Shown here piece after piece: positions 17,801-26,624 of a stretch of 58,078 bases of DNA. The DNA is taken from assembly GCA_019186845.1 (NCBI GenBank), contig JABARW010000013.1:1-58078 (forward strand), written 5' to 3'. The number at the start of each line of letters is the position of its first letter. Position 1 is the first letter of the stretch. The notes beneath the pieces are model-generated. The model was not told the DNA's origin. It made no database searches and was given only the letters and a program-made list of their open reading frames with translations. The DNA is from Planctomycetota bacterium (GTDB lineage Bacteria; Planctomycetota; UBA8742; UBA2392). A program made the translations under genes and the position numbers.

Positions 17801-20104
17801 TTCATGGGCCAGAACAGCGGATATGCCACCAACCTCCTGATTGAAAACAACTTCGTATGGGGCTGCTTCACGAACTCCGGCAACCCGACGTCCAGTGGCG
17901 TACTTCTGCTCAACACCGGCGGTTCCATCACGGTGCGCAACCCTGCCAGCGGCTCGGGCACCATCCGGCACAACACGATTCTGCACAACTCAACGTTTGC
18001 CACCACAGGCGCCATCTACGCCTATGCGAGCAGTTCGTCGTTCGCGCTGCACAACGTGAACAACAACATCGTGGTCTGCACGGACGCGGCAGTTCCGGCC
18101 CTGCAGCTCACTTCCACAACCTTTGCACCGACCACCTGTAACTTCAATTACTGGTTTGCCGCCACGCATTGCAACCAGGCTACTCTTGCCACGTTCGCCC
18201 AGTGGCAGGCTTCCGGCCGTGATACCAACGGCTCCAACGCCAATCCCCAACTCGTGAGCACCACCGGCACGATTGACCTGCGACTCCAGAGCACCTCTCC
18301 CTGTTTCGATCCCGCCAACCAGACGTCCACCGTCAGCACGGACATCTTTGGTAACGCCCGCCCGCAGGGCCTTTCGGCTGACATCGGTGCTCACGAGTTG
18401 ATGGGGCCCATCGCCCCCACGATTATCAGCAGCGCCGTCACCACGGCGACAGCCCTGCAGAACTACACCTACAACATCGTGGTCAAGGGCATCCCCACGG
18501 CCACACTAACAGCCACCGGCCTCCCCACTTGGCTCAACCTCACCGGCAACACCCTGTCAGGTCAGCCCGGTGCCAACGATGTCGGTGTTACGGGACAGAT
18601 CACCATCACCGCCAATAACGGCACGGCCCCCAATGCCACACAGCAGTTCCAGATCACCGTCAGCGGCGTACCGCCACAGTTCACCAGTGCGGCTGTCACC
18701 ACGGCCACGGCCGGCACGCAGTACAACTACAACATCACCTACACCGGGGCACCCGTGCCCAACCTAACGGCTTCAGGCCTGCCAACCTGGCTCAGCCTCA
18801 CCGGCAATACCCTGTCAGGCACGCCGGGCGCGGCTGACATCGGCACCACGGGCACCATCACCCTCACGGCTGCCAACGGCCAGACGCCCGACGCGACGCA
18901 GCAGTTCCAGATCACTGTCAGCGGTGTGGCGCCCTCCATCACGTCCAATGCGCCCACCACGGCCACAGTCGGCATGATGTACACCTACAACGTGGCGGCC
19001 ACAGGCATTCCGACACCCACGCTCAGCACGAATACGCTGCCCGGCTGGCTGTCGTTCAACGCAGGCACGGGTGTTCTCAGTGGCACTCCCTCGGCCTCGG
19101 ACATGGACCTGTCCACCAGCATCAGCATTACAGCAGCCAACGGCTGGAACCCCGACGCCGTCGAGAGTTTCCAGATCCAGGTCAACGGTGTTGCACCACT
19201 CATCACCAGCACACCGGTGACCACAGCGCTGGCTTCCGTGAACTACACCTACAATCTGGCCGCCACTGGAAACCCGGCACCGACGTTCAGCGTATCGGGC
19301 AACCCTGCCTGGCTGACCCTGACCGGCAGTACGCTCTCGGGCACGCCCAGCCTGGCGGATATCGGCACGACTGGAACCATCACCGTGACGGCCACCAACG
19401 GCCAGGCGCCGGACGACACGCAGCAGTTCCAGATTACGGTCAGCGCGATTGCGCCGACCATCACCAGCACGCCTCCCACGAGTGTGACCGTCGGCAGCAA
19501 TTTCAGCTATGCAATCACCGCCACGGGCACACCCACCCCGACGCTAAGCGTCGCAGGCAACCCTGCCTGGCTGACCCTGGTGGGCAACACGCTTTCGGGC
19601 GTAGCGCCCGCCGCCTCCATCGGCACGGTGGGCCCCATCACTATCACCGCCAGCAACGGCTTTGGCACCAACGCCGTGCAGACGTTCAGCTTCACGGTGG
19701 ACGGCACGCCCCCGACGATCACCAGCCTGCCCATCACCAGCGTGGTTGTTGGCAACGTGTATAACTACACGATCACCTTCATCGGCAACCCGACGCCGAC
19801 GATCACCGTAACGGGGCTGCCGGCCTGGGCCACTTTCAACGCCGGCACCAACACCATCAGCGGCACGCCGACCTCGACTGACGCCGGCACCTCCTCCACA
19901 GTCACCATCACGGCCACCAACGGCGTCTCTCCCAACGCGACCCAGGTCTTCAACCTGCAGGTCTCGACCTTGGGCACCGGCGGCGGTACCGGTAACTCCG
20001 GCGGCGGATGCAGCACGGCAGCCGACGGCAGTTTCATGCTCGTTCTTCTCGCTGTACTGGGAACACTGATCTTCAGTGTGCGTCTGCGCAGGTCCCTCCG
20101 GTAG
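14801..20104 (+). CDS. Giant exported protein: duplicated right-handed beta-helix plus six putative-Ig domains
   Basis: 1767 aa. A signal peptide (hydrophobic residues 5-24, ending LSAQ) precedes an N-terminal beta-rich domain. Two homologous beta-helix blocks follow, about 365-725 and 837-1203, each opening with TINQTSGDF and closing with an RPQG..VDIGADE-type strand. Six putative-Ig (He_PIG-like) repeats of roughly 85-90 aa cover about 1205-1735; each begins with a PxITS-type segment and contains WLxLxGxTLSG. The C-terminus is Gly-rich, then GGGCS, a TM helix and RLRRSLR, a Cys/TM/Arg sorting-signal layout like MYXO-CTERM. GGAGG lies just before the ATG. No catalytic motif is seen. The likely role is a surface adhesin or structural protein controlled by the sigma-54 promoter at 14647. 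Confidence 0.85.
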   Translation: MFLSRFAAIVLALAAVTLGASSLSAQLVRQLGVEGTGNSFPFNYSAGFGRFQSAYTSSELNLPANSTIVAIRTSGSTLTTGTPTFSGMQIRFAYTTLAVNALTSSFDTNYTGTLVNGFGPANMTPSTAAGTGTNTWYRFDLTTPFVYNGTDTLLLDWVYTARSTTGWTQSTSTAVTAPEQVRSRVYQNGTAAAAAATSGGNFGVQFIYLPPGNSVILTSTAPAAGALPATASDLVVLNMSANAFGSATNLNSITFTRTGTIGDAAISNVKLVRDTNTNGAVDAGDTTLGTGVFSSGTVTFSGAPLQTVATGTPVPLLLAISYSGPLTMGGNMNISVAAAADVTWSGSTDYTTYPLSSGSMVVRLSGNFTINQTSGDFASIGAAFDALETLGVAGPVVLTITDSANYISDSSYSLGLNGAFTAVTPVVGASATNTITLRAATGQTPTVTGSASGAGLIGFTARGALGIMQSFVTVEGLEVVGGPNFGILIQGNGLSSVNLMPTDNIIRRCRVHDIPDGPGISYFGQNSAYFTNGIIENNFVWNCFTNTVPATTVIQGINVTAGCIAVRNPASGNGIIRHNTILHTGNLANTAGMAFSAASTAFAMHDVNNNVVVVTSTTLPAIYLNSTTHAPTITNCNFNYWFATVHCNQATLTPFATWQGTGRDANGSNANPLIVDASSTTADLHLQSTSPCINPTGQTSGLTIDIDGNTRPQGASVDIGADEFMPGGNPAPTLTTATGSGFNAARIYQATQGTPLSNAFLMADDTNDPNISITITSTTPAPGVTAPTSQASAAVPYQLTWTGTPTALGTFTYSVALFDGTNTTNVNVTINVQPAPMSGTYTINQTSGDFSSIGAAFNALEQVGVVGPVTLLITDSATYVSNPSYSLGSNDSGTAVIAITGVSATNTILLRAAAGQTPKIQGNATGAVLIGQSSATGLTGRGGLVINHSYVTVEGIEVFGGPNFGIMMQGNNTTPFNLNTTDITIRRCIVRDIPDGPGIAFMGQNSGYATNLLIENNFVWGCFTNSGNPTSSGVLLLNTGGSITVRNPASGSGTIRHNTILHNSTFATTGAIYAYASSSSFALHNVNNNIVVCTDAAVPALQLTSTTFAPTTCNFNYWFAATHCNQATLATFAQWQASGRDTNGSNANPQLVSTTGTIDLRLQSTSPCFDPANQTSTVSTDIFGNARPQGLSADIGAHELMGPIAPTIISSAVTTATALQNYTYNIVVKGIPTATLTATGLPTWLNLTGNTLSGQPGANDVGVTGQITITANNGTAPNATQQFQITVSGVPPQFTSAAVTTATAGTQYNYNITYTGAPVPNLTASGLPTWLSLTGNTLSGTPGAADIGTTGTITLTAANGQTPDATQQFQITVSGVAPSITSNAPTTATVGMMYTYNVAATGIPTPTLSTNTLPGWLSFNAGTGVLSGTPSASDMDLSTSISITAANGWNPDAVESFQIQVNGVAPLITSTPVTTALASVNYTYNLAATGNPAPTFSVSGNPAWLTLTGSTLSGTPSLADIGTTGTITVTATNGQAPDDTQQFQITVSAIAPTITSTPPTSVTVGSNFSYAITATGTPTPTLSVAGNPAWLTLVGNTLSGVAPAASIGTVGPITITASNGFGTNAVQTFSFTVDGTPPTITSLPITSVVVGNVYNYTITFIGNPTPTITVTGLPAWATFNAGTNTISGTPTSTDAGTSSTVTITATNGVSPNATQVFNLQVSTLGTGGGTGNSGGGCSTAADGSFMLVLLAVLGTLIFSVRLRRSLR

Positions 20105-20144
20105 CCCAGTGCAAGTAGTTGTCCCAAGCCTGCGCAGGCAACGG

Positions 20145-20170
20145 AAGGGGAGGCCAAAAGCCTCCCCTTC
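20145..20170 (+). terminator. Intrinsic terminator-like hairpin
   Basis: AAGGGGAGGC-CAAAA-GCCTCCCCTT is a perfect 10-bp stem followed by CTTGC, about 40 bases after the giant protein's stop and before lgt. Confidence 0.7.
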
Positions 20171-20206
20171 TTGCGTTGCGGGCTTCCAGCCCTTTAGATA
20201 AGCAGC

Positions 20207-21316
20207 ATGCTTGACCACCCGGCCATTTCTAATCCCGAATACACCACAACCATCCTGGCCTGGGAGGACGGAGGCTTCACCTTCTTTGAAGGCGTGAGCT
20301 ACGGATCCGACGGGTTCGTCATTCTTGACGCCTTCTACCTCGCCTACCTCACCGTGTTTGTCGTTTCGACCCTGCTCCTGCGATGGTGGCAGAAGCGGGG
20401 TTCGCTGCGCATTCACCCCGCCCTTTGCCTCGACACGGTGCTCGTGGCCGTGGCCGGAGCCGCCTTTGGCGGCCGCCTCGGCGAGGCTGTCTTCTATAAC
20501 CCCGATTACTTCTTCTCAGAACCTTCGCGGTTGATCACCAACGCCAGCGGAATGACCATTCACGGCGTCATCATTGGCGCGGTTGTGGCCCTCTGGCTTT
20601 GGTCTCGCTGGATCAGGAAGCCGTTTCTGCACATCCTGGACCAGGGCACCATCATCATCGCCTTTGGCACAATCTTGGGCCGCGTAGCCAATTTTCTTGC
20701 CGGCGAACTCTGGGGCAGGGCCACGGATCTTCCCTGGGCCATGCGCTTCTGGTTGCGCGGCTATCTGTCCCGGCCCGTTTACGCCAACGGGGCGGGCGAT
20801 ACATTTGAGCTGGTCCGCGACGTTACCAAACCCGGCGAGGTTGTAGCCTACCTCAAGCCCGCCGCGGTCGACCAGGGCTACGAAGTGCTGCGCGACCGCC
20901 CGGCCAACATGTTCCCCGTCGGCAATGAACCCAACGCCACGTACCAGTTTGTATGGCGTTGTGTCACTGACCCGCGGCACCCAAGCCAGCTCTACCAGGC
21001 TCTGGCCGACGGCCTGCTGCTGCTGATCCTCATGATTGTGATTCGCAGCCGCGCCAAGACCGTGGGCGTGTTGACCTCGTCCTTCCTTATCTTGTACGGA
21101 GTCATCCGCACCGCTACCGAGCTGTTCCGGCAGCCGGAACCGGGACTGGGCTTTGTCTTTGGGCTGATCACGCGCGGCCAACTTCTGAGCCTGTGCATGG
21201 TGGTGGCTGGTGTACTGGTGGCGGGTGCTATCCGGCGCAAGCCGCTGCTGATTGCCGACATCCCCGTAACAGAAGCCAAGCCTCAAACCGCTGAAAGCCC
21301 TTCAAAGCAGCCGTAG
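20207..21316 (+). CDS. lgt: Prolipoprotein diacylglyceryl transferase
   Basis: A 369-aa polytopic inner-membrane enzyme that moves diacylglycerol from phosphatidylglycerol to the lipobox cysteine of prolipoproteins. Family motifs are present: GGRLGEAVFYNP, SGMTIHGVIIGAVVA with the essential histidine, GRVANFLAGELWGR (Lgt signature) and DPRHPSQLYQA. It is longer than typical Lgt, with an extra segment between the signature and the RHPSQLY motif (about residues 190-245) and a charged tail. It lies between two genes for exported proteins with Cys/TM/Arg tails. Its 3' end overlaps the convergent XRE-regulator gene by 34 bases. Confidence 0.95.
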   Translation: MLDHPAISNPEYTTTILAWEDGGFTFFEGVSYGSDGFVILDAFYLAYLTVFVVSTLLLRWWQKRGSLRIHPALCLDTVLVAVAGAAFGGRLGEAVFYNPDYFFSEPSRLITNASGMTIHGVIIGAVVALWLWSRWIRKPFLHILDQGTIIIAFGTILGRVANFLAGELWGRATDLPWAMRFWLRGYLSRPVYANGAGDTFELVRDVTKPGEVVAYLKPAAVDQGYEVLRDRPANMFPVGNEPNATYQFVWRCVTDPRHPSQLYQALADGLLLLILMIVIRSRAKTVGVLTSSFLILYGVIRTATELFRQPEPGLGFVFGLITRGQLLSLCMVVAGVLVAGAIRRKPLLIADIPVTEAKPQTAESPSKQP

Positions 21317-22800
21317 CCGCGCTCGAAGTGAAAGCGGAAAAACTCGCGCGCAGAGTTGCGAAGCGCCCCCTGCGGACCCTTGGCGTCCTGGTCGATGCTT
21401 TCCAGCGCGTTGCGATAGAACAGGGCGCGCCCGTTGAGGCCGACAATGACGCCGGGCGGGGCTTCGCCTAAAATTCTCTCGGCCTCGAGCAAGGTGGCCT
21501 GGGCCGACCTCAGGTCCCCCAGGGCTCTCTGGCTGCGCGCAGCAAAGACGGCCATGTCAAAGCGCTCCGTCAGGTTGCGCGCCTTCTGGCGCGCCTCACG
21601 CAAGGGGCCCTGCAGCAGTTGGCGAACGGCCTCGCGGGACTGGCCGCTGTAGACCAAGAGCATGGCCCGGGCAAACTGGCTCATGAGCTGGCCTTCGGGC
21701 AGCGAGTTCTCACCGGCACCAATGAAGATCTGACAGGCCATTTCCAGCGCAGGCCGCGTGTCCTCACACAGCGCCCGCACCAGCATGCCCTGGCTGTGCG
21801 CCGTGGAGACGGGGCCCATGGCGCAGGCCGCCTCAAAGCTGATGGCCCCCGCGTAGAGCAGGCAGTGGATCAGCATGCTGGTCTGTGAGGGCCGCATGCG
21901 TTCGTCCGGCTGGGGGAAGGCCGCCTGCACTCGGGCCAGGCCCGCGCGGATGTCTCCCAGTTCCGTTTCCACGAACCCCAGCAGCGCGGTAATGAAGCGG
22001 GCAATGGGCCAGCGCTCGGCCTCGGGTGGCATCATCGCCAGCACGGCCAGGCATACACGCCGGGCCTCGGCCATGCGGCTGGAGCCCTGCAGTGTGGTGG
22101 CGAAGTTGTAAGCATCGCGCATCGAGCGTTCATCAAGGAGCGCACCCTTGGGCAGATTGCGCTGGAACATGCGACGCTGCATGGAAACGGCCTGCTGCTC
22201 ATCGTGCGTCAGGTAGGCGTGATAGGCGCGCGTACGGTCGTACTCCTCGGCCAGTTTCTCGTCGTCGGAAAGGCGGGCAACCTGGGAGGCAGCTCGGGAG
22301 AGCTCATCCGCACGCTCAAAATCCCAGCGCTGGAGCGCGTTCCAGTAGTCCGCCAGAATCTGCTTGAAGATGGGCGCGGTGCGCGCATTGAGCTCGACGC
22401 GAAGTTTCTCGTGTCGCGTCAGGGCGTCGGACAGCTCACGCAGCACCTTGAGGTGGTGCTTGCCCGTGAGCGAACCCAACTGCATGCGCGAAACAGCGTT
22501 CATGGCCTCCACCAGTTCGAGCATGTCCTCGGCGGCCTTCACCGTAGTGGCCGCCACGTCGCTCAGCATGGGCGCGCCCTCGCCCACCAGCAACCAGGCG
22601 GGATTGACACCGAGGCCCTTGACCAGCGCGGCGCCGAACTCGAGCGGGATCTTGGCCCCACGCATGTATCGGCTGACGTTGTTGCGCAGGGTGTGGGTTT
22701 TGCGCGCGATTTCGGCCTGAGAGTGGGACTCCAGCAAGCCGTGGAGTCGTGCGACGATGGCAGCATTGGAGTAGCTGTCGGCAGGCGGGGACTTGGGCAT
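21283..22800 (-). CDS. XRE-type HTH regulator with long helical (TPR-like) C-terminal region
   Basis: About 505 aa. Residues 10-65 form a Cro/C1-type HTH: AAIVARLHGLLESHSQAEIA, then THTLRNNVSRYMRGAKIP and WLLVGEG. The rest is alpha-helical and Ala/Arg/Leu-rich without clear enzyme motifs, probably degenerate TPRs. The ATG at 22800 starts just before the HTH; the frame is open further upstream but that part is not protein-like. It is divergent from the 981-aa exported-protein gene, with short dyads in the shared promoter region, so autoregulation and control of that gene are plausible. Its stop lies inside the 3' end of lgt. Confidence 0.8.
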   Translation of the reverse strand: MPKSPPADSYSNAAIVARLHGLLESHSQAEIARKTHTLRNNVSRYMRGAKIPLEFGAALVKGLGVNPAWLLVGEGAPMLSDVAATTVKAAEDMLELVEAMNAVSRMQLGSLTGKHHLKVLRELSDALTRHEKLRVELNARTAPIFKQILADYWNALQRWDFERADELSRAASQVARLSDDEKLAEEYDRTRAYHAYLTHDEQQAVSMQRRMFQRNLPKGALLDERSMRDAYNFATTLQGSSRMAEARRVCLAVLAMMPPEAERWPIARFITALLGFVETELGDIRAGLARVQAAFPQPDERMRPSQTSMLIHCLLYAGAISFEAACAMGPVSTAHSQGMLVRALCEDTRPALEMACQIFIGAGENSLPEGQLMSQFARAMLLVYSGQSREAVRQLLQGPLREARQKARNLTERFDMAVFAARSQRALGDLRSAQATLLEAERILGEAPPGVIVGLNGRALFYRNALESIDQDAKGPQGALRNSAREFFRFHFERGYGCFEGLSAV

Positions 22801-22833
22801 GGTCGTCTTGGTTTGAATACGGAGCCGGAAGTT

Positions 22834-22899
22834 TGTAACTGACACGATACACATTATCCGGCCCACTCTCCAACACTGAATCGAATCAGTTACACTGAT
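22834..22899. promoter_or_regulatory. Candidate operator half-sites for the XRE regulator
   Basis: TGTAACTGA (22834-22842) and TCAGTTACA (22886-22894) are exact inverses 43 bases apart. The second is embedded in ATCAGT-TAC-ACTGAT, a perfect 6-bp-arm dyad at 22885-22899. They lie just upstream of the XRE gene start. Confidence 0.4.
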
Positions 22900-22922
22900 C
22901 GCGGGACAACCGCAGCGGGAAG

Positions 22923-22956
22923 AGGTCCCAGGCCGCGAGCACGCGCCCTGGGACCT
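22923..22956. promoter_or_regulatory. Inverted repeat upstream of the GEVED protein gene
   Basis: AGGTCCCAGG and CCTGGGACCT are exact 10-base inverses separated by 14 bases. They sit about 50 bases before the ATG at 23008, in the leader or promoter. Role unknown. Confidence 0.35.
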
Positions 22957-23007
22957 GCGGGCGGGCGCACTGCGGAATTCGGGCACCTTCTAATCAGGGA
23001 GTTCACG

Positions 23008-25953
23008 ATGACTCGGTTCAGGCTCACGCTGGCATTCACCCTTGGCGCCCTGTGCGCAGCCGGACTGGCGGCTCAGGATTACGGAGATGCGCCTTCGCCC
23101 TACCCGACCTGCGCGCATTGGGATCAGAGTCAGGGCACTCGCATCGACGCAATAGGCTTCTCCGTCAGCGACGATGGCTATCTGGCCTCGCAGGTGGTGG
23201 CCGGCGGTTTCACCGCTGATGAAGGAGACGACGGCGTCGAGTTCCTGAACTTCATCAAGGGCTCAACGGCCCAGATCAAGGTCGCCGTCATCTGCACCCA
23301 GAACACCAACGACCTCGCCGTGTGGATGGACTTCAATAATGACGGCCAATGGGACGCCGGCGAAAGGGTCATCTGGGCCGGGTACAGTTCAGCTGCGCCT
23401 AACGGGGCGTTTGCCGCCCGGGTGGCCACACCGGGAAGCTCCAATACCAGCTTCAACACCTACAATGTGAACATTCCGGCTGGCGCGGTGGGCACGCACT
23501 GCCGCGTGCGCGTGCGCCTGTGGGACACCGCTTCGCACACCTCCGGCGCCATGGCTGCCAACGGCGGAGGCAGCCCGAGCCTCGCGTCCGACTACGGCGA
23601 GTGCGAAGACAACGAAGTGCCCTACGGCTCCAGCACGGGCGCCAAGGCCGACGTCAAAGTCTACGATCCCAACCTCATGGTCCTGACGGCGCCAGTGCCC
23701 TCGGGCGGCAACGACAATCGCGGCAATCTGACCGTGGGCCAGCAGGCTACCCTTTATTACGGCGTCAGCTGCCTGAACACGGCGAGCTATGCCCTGCGCT
23801 TTCCCTCCGCGCCCACTTTGAGCATCTCGCCGATATCCAACTGCAGCGTTGTGGAATACATCGTGCCGGCCACCGGGTACTCGGGCATTCCGGGCGGAGG
23901 CTACTTTACGGTGATCTTCGGCCTGACCCCCACCACCGCAGGCAGCCCCTTCTCGGCCACGGTCTCCATGAACACCAATCAGCCCGTCAGCCCGGTGTAT
24001 TCCTGGACCATCTCCGGCAATGCGGTCCCTCCGGCTCCCAGCCTTAGCCTGCAGCGTCCAGCCTACACGCCCATTGCCAACGGCTCGACGGACAACATCG
24101 GTACGATGAGCACCGGCAGCGGCCAGGCCTTCACCTGGTACATCTTCAACAACGGCGCGGCCACACTCAATCTCACCGGCAGCCCGCTGGTTGCTCTTTC
24201 GGCCTTCAACAACTGCAGCGCCACGTTGACAGCCGCTCCTGCCTCGAGCCTGCCCGGCGGCGGCTACTCGACGTCGTTCACCCTTCAGATTGTCCCGGCG
24301 GCCGTCGGCTTCTTCAGTTTCCAGGCCTCCATTGCCAGCAACGACACCAGCGCCAATCCCTACAGCGTCACGATCGCGGGCAGCGGCGGCTCTTCCGGCG
24401 GTACACCGAGCATGAACGTTCAGCGGCCCACTGGCACCACCATCAGCAACGGCGCCACGGACAGCCTCGGCGCACTCTCCCTTGGCGCCGGGTCTTCCTT
24501 CTCTTACGTCATTGGCAACGCTGGCACTGGAACGCTCGTTCTCACGGGCTCCCCACTCGTTGCGCTGTCCAACCTCAGCGGCTGCAGTGTCAGCGTGACC
24601 AGCCAGCCAGCTTCCAGCGTGGCGGCGGGGGGCCAGACCAGCTTCGTGGTTCTGGTGACTCCCTCTGCCGCAAGTTTCAGCTTCCGCATCACGATCGCCA
24701 ACAGCGACGCGGCCAACAACCCCTACATCGTCAATGTGACGGGCACAGCGGCGGCCACCGCCGCCCCTGAGATTGATGTCAGCCGCGGCGCCTCGCCAGT
24801 GACCTCGGGAGGAAGTGACGCTCTGGGCCAAGTCGCGCTGGGCGGCCCGACCAGCTTCAGCTGGACCGTGGCCAACCTCGGCACGGCCGCGCTGACGATC
24901 AGCGGGCTGAGCCTCGGCGGGCAGAGCAATTGCACAGCCACCATCGGCACCTCGCCCTCTTCGACCATCGCGGCGGGCTCCACCACCAGTTTCAGCGTCA
25001 ACGTCACGCCGACCGGCGCATCGGCTTTCAGCTTCTCAGTGTCCATATCGAACAACGATTCCAACGAGAACCCCTATACGTTCCAGGTGAGCGGAACAGG
25101 CGTGGTCAATGGGCCGGAAATCGAAGTCCAGCGCCCAGCGGGGATCTCGTTGGCTTCGGGCAGCACCGACAACCAGGGAACGGTGGCCTTCGGCGTCAAT
25201 CTTCAACTCACCTACATTGTGGCCAACCTCGGGAACCAGGCTCTGAACCTAACGGGCACACCGGCCGTGGCTTTGTCCAACATCTCCAACTGCAGCGTTG
25301 CTGTGACTTCCGCGCCCGGAAGCGCGATTCCTGCCAGTTCCAACACCAGTTTCACCATCAACTACAGCGTGGCAGGCGTCGGTGCCTTTGGCTTCCGCAT
25401 GACACTGGTCAGCAACGACGTCGATGAACCTGCCTACATCATCAACGTCAGCGGAACTGGCGGCACCCTGCCCGACATCAGCGTGCGGCTTCAAAGCGCA
25501 CAACTGGCCGACGGCGGCCAGGCCGCCGCGGGCAGCCTGAACATCAATTCCCCGGTGCGCCTGACTTTCACCATCACGAACGCAGGCAACGCACCCCTCA
25601 ACCTGACCGGTCCTGCGCCCGTGGCTGCGGGGGGCACGATGAACTGCAGTGCCGTGGTGGCGCAGCCAGCACAACTTACCCTGGCCGCCGGCGCCTCCAC
25701 GACCTTCGGTGTGGACGTCACGGCGACCTCCCTGAACTCCTTCAGCTTCTCAATCAGCATCAGCAGCGACGACCCCGACGAGAACCCCTTCAACTTCACG
25801 GTGCAGGGCGTGGGGTCAACCTTCACCATTGGCGATGGCAATGGCGGCGGAGGAGGCGGTTGCAGCGCAGATGCCGCAGGCTCCACCGCCTGGCTCTGGC
25901 TGCCCCTGGCGCTGGTCGCGGCCTGGAGTCTGAGGCGCCGCCGCATGGCTTGA
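23008..25953 (+). CDS. Exported GEVED / choice-of-anchor-D repeat protein with C-terminal sorting-type tail
   Basis: 981 aa. A signal peptide (about residues 5-22) precedes DYGDAPSPYPT and AVWMDFNNDGQWDAGERVIW, typical of GEVED domains (about 23-205). About six repeats of roughly 105 aa (210-930) follow. They contain NGSTDNIGT-like, TLNLTGSPLVALS and NCS-type motifs and resemble HYDIN/choice-of-anchor-D Ig-like modules. The C-terminus is Gly6-CS, a TM helix (WLWLPLALVAAWSL) and RRRRMA, the same Cys/TM/Arg layout as the 1767-aa protein. Start: ATG with AGGGAG upstream. No catalytic motif is seen, so I infer a cell-surface structural or adhesive protein. Confidence 0.85.
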   Translation: MTRFRLTLAFTLGALCAAGLAAQDYGDAPSPYPTCAHWDQSQGTRIDAIGFSVSDDGYLASQVVAGGFTADEGDDGVEFLNFIKGSTAQIKVAVICTQNTNDLAVWMDFNNDGQWDAGERVIWAGYSSAAPNGAFAARVATPGSSNTSFNTYNVNIPAGAVGTHCRVRVRLWDTASHTSGAMAANGGGSPSLASDYGECEDNEVPYGSSTGAKADVKVYDPNLMVLTAPVPSGGNDNRGNLTVGQQATLYYGVSCLNTASYALRFPSAPTLSISPISNCSVVEYIVPATGYSGIPGGGYFTVIFGLTPTTAGSPFSATVSMNTNQPVSPVYSWTISGNAVPPAPSLSLQRPAYTPIANGSTDNIGTMSTGSGQAFTWYIFNNGAATLNLTGSPLVALSAFNNCSATLTAAPASSLPGGGYSTSFTLQIVPAAVGFFSFQASIASNDTSANPYSVTIAGSGGSSGGTPSMNVQRPTGTTISNGATDSLGALSLGAGSSFSYVIGNAGTGTLVLTGSPLVALSNLSGCSVSVTSQPASSVAAGGQTSFVVLVTPSAASFSFRITIANSDAANNPYIVNVTGTAAATAAPEIDVSRGASPVTSGGSDALGQVALGGPTSFSWTVANLGTAALTISGLSLGGQSNCTATIGTSPSSTIAAGSTTSFSVNVTPTGASAFSFSVSISNNDSNENPYTFQVSGTGVVNGPEIEVQRPAGISLASGSTDNQGTVAFGVNLQLTYIVANLGNQALNLTGTPAVALSNISNCSVAVTSAPGSAIPASSNTSFTINYSVAGVGAFGFRMTLVSNDVDEPAYIINVSGTGGTLPDISVRLQSAQLADGGQAAAGSLNINSPVRLTFTITNAGNAPLNLTGPAPVAAGGTMNCSAVVAQPAQLTLAAGASTTFGVDVTATSLNSFSFSISISSDDPDENPFNFTVQGVGSTFTIGDGNGGGGGGCSADAAGSTAWLWLPLALVAAWSLRRRRMA

Positions 25954-25976
25954 AGTCCGCAGTCGGACACGCACAC

Positions 25977-26009
25977 GGGAGAGGGCCCAGGCCCTCTCCC
26001 AGCATTTTT
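25977..26009 (+). terminator. Intrinsic terminator
   Basis: GGGAGAGGGCC-CA-GGCCCTCTCCC is an 11-bp perfect stem followed by AGCATTTTT, shortly after the GEVED gene. Confidence 0.85.
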
Positions 26010-26072
26010 GGCCCTGCTTGTTGCCACTGCCATGCGGGCCATGCAGAATCAAACCACCCTCTGGGGCAATCC

Positions 26073-26618
26073 ATGGCGGGCAGCAAGCCACAACCGGGGA
26101 AATCTTCCAGCGCTTCCGGCCAGCGTCCGGCCATACAAATTGACGCTGACTTCTCGGAGAAGCCACAAGGTCGCAGCGCCGCTCCCCGCCGCGGCGTCGC
26201 TTATGCAGCCGACAGCAGCAGCCTTCCCACAAAGGGATCCAAGGCGGTGTTCTGGGGCATCGTCGGTACGGTCATTGGCCTTCCCGTCCTGATTACGCTG
26301 ATCCTGGTGCTCCAGGACCCGGAAGATGTCAACCGCTATCCCCTGGACCGCGCCAATGAAGCGCGGGCCCATTCCACAATGATCATGGAGCATGCCAAGG
26401 GTGCTTACGCGCGCGGCATTCAGCTTCCAGCCATACCCAGCCTGGGCGACCTGGGTTTGAGCGAGTCCCGCGTCAAGGGTAAGTACGACCTGACGTACGA
26501 GCTGAGCTACTCGCCTCCGGCGCTCACGATCGTTGTGTACGACGTGTTCCTTGAAAAGCCGCGTGAACTCGTAACGGTCATCAACCTCGATACCGGTTCC
26601 GTGAACACCAACCGCTGA
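26073..26618 (+). CDS. Single-pass membrane protein of unknown function
   Basis: About 181 aa. A charged, Ser/Pro-rich cytoplasmic N-terminus of about 55 residues precedes one hydrophobic helix (VFWGIVGTVIGLPVLITLILVL) and an outer domain of about 100 residues ending in TVINLDTGSVNTNR. The ATG at 26073 is the first reasonable start after the upstream terminator; the open frame before it is not protein-like. It ends 6 bases before the photolyase start, so the two may be co-transcribed. I do not recognise the family. Confidence 0.65.
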   Translation: MAGSKPQPGKSSSASGQRPAIQIDADFSEKPQGRSAAPRRGVAYAADSSSLPTKGSKAVFWGIVGTVIGLPVLITLILVLQDPEDVNRYPLDRANEARAHSTMIMEHAKGAYARGIQLPAIPSLGDLGLSESRVKGKYDLTYELSYSPPALTIVVYDVFLEKPRELVTVINLDTGSVNTNR

Positions 26619-26624
26619 AATCCT

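Noticed and set aside
18410..19990. Tandem DNA repeats possibly a CRISPR or satellite
   Set aside because: The roughly 260-base periodicity reflects protein-level putative-Ig domains in one open frame; there are no short identical repeats with unique spacers.
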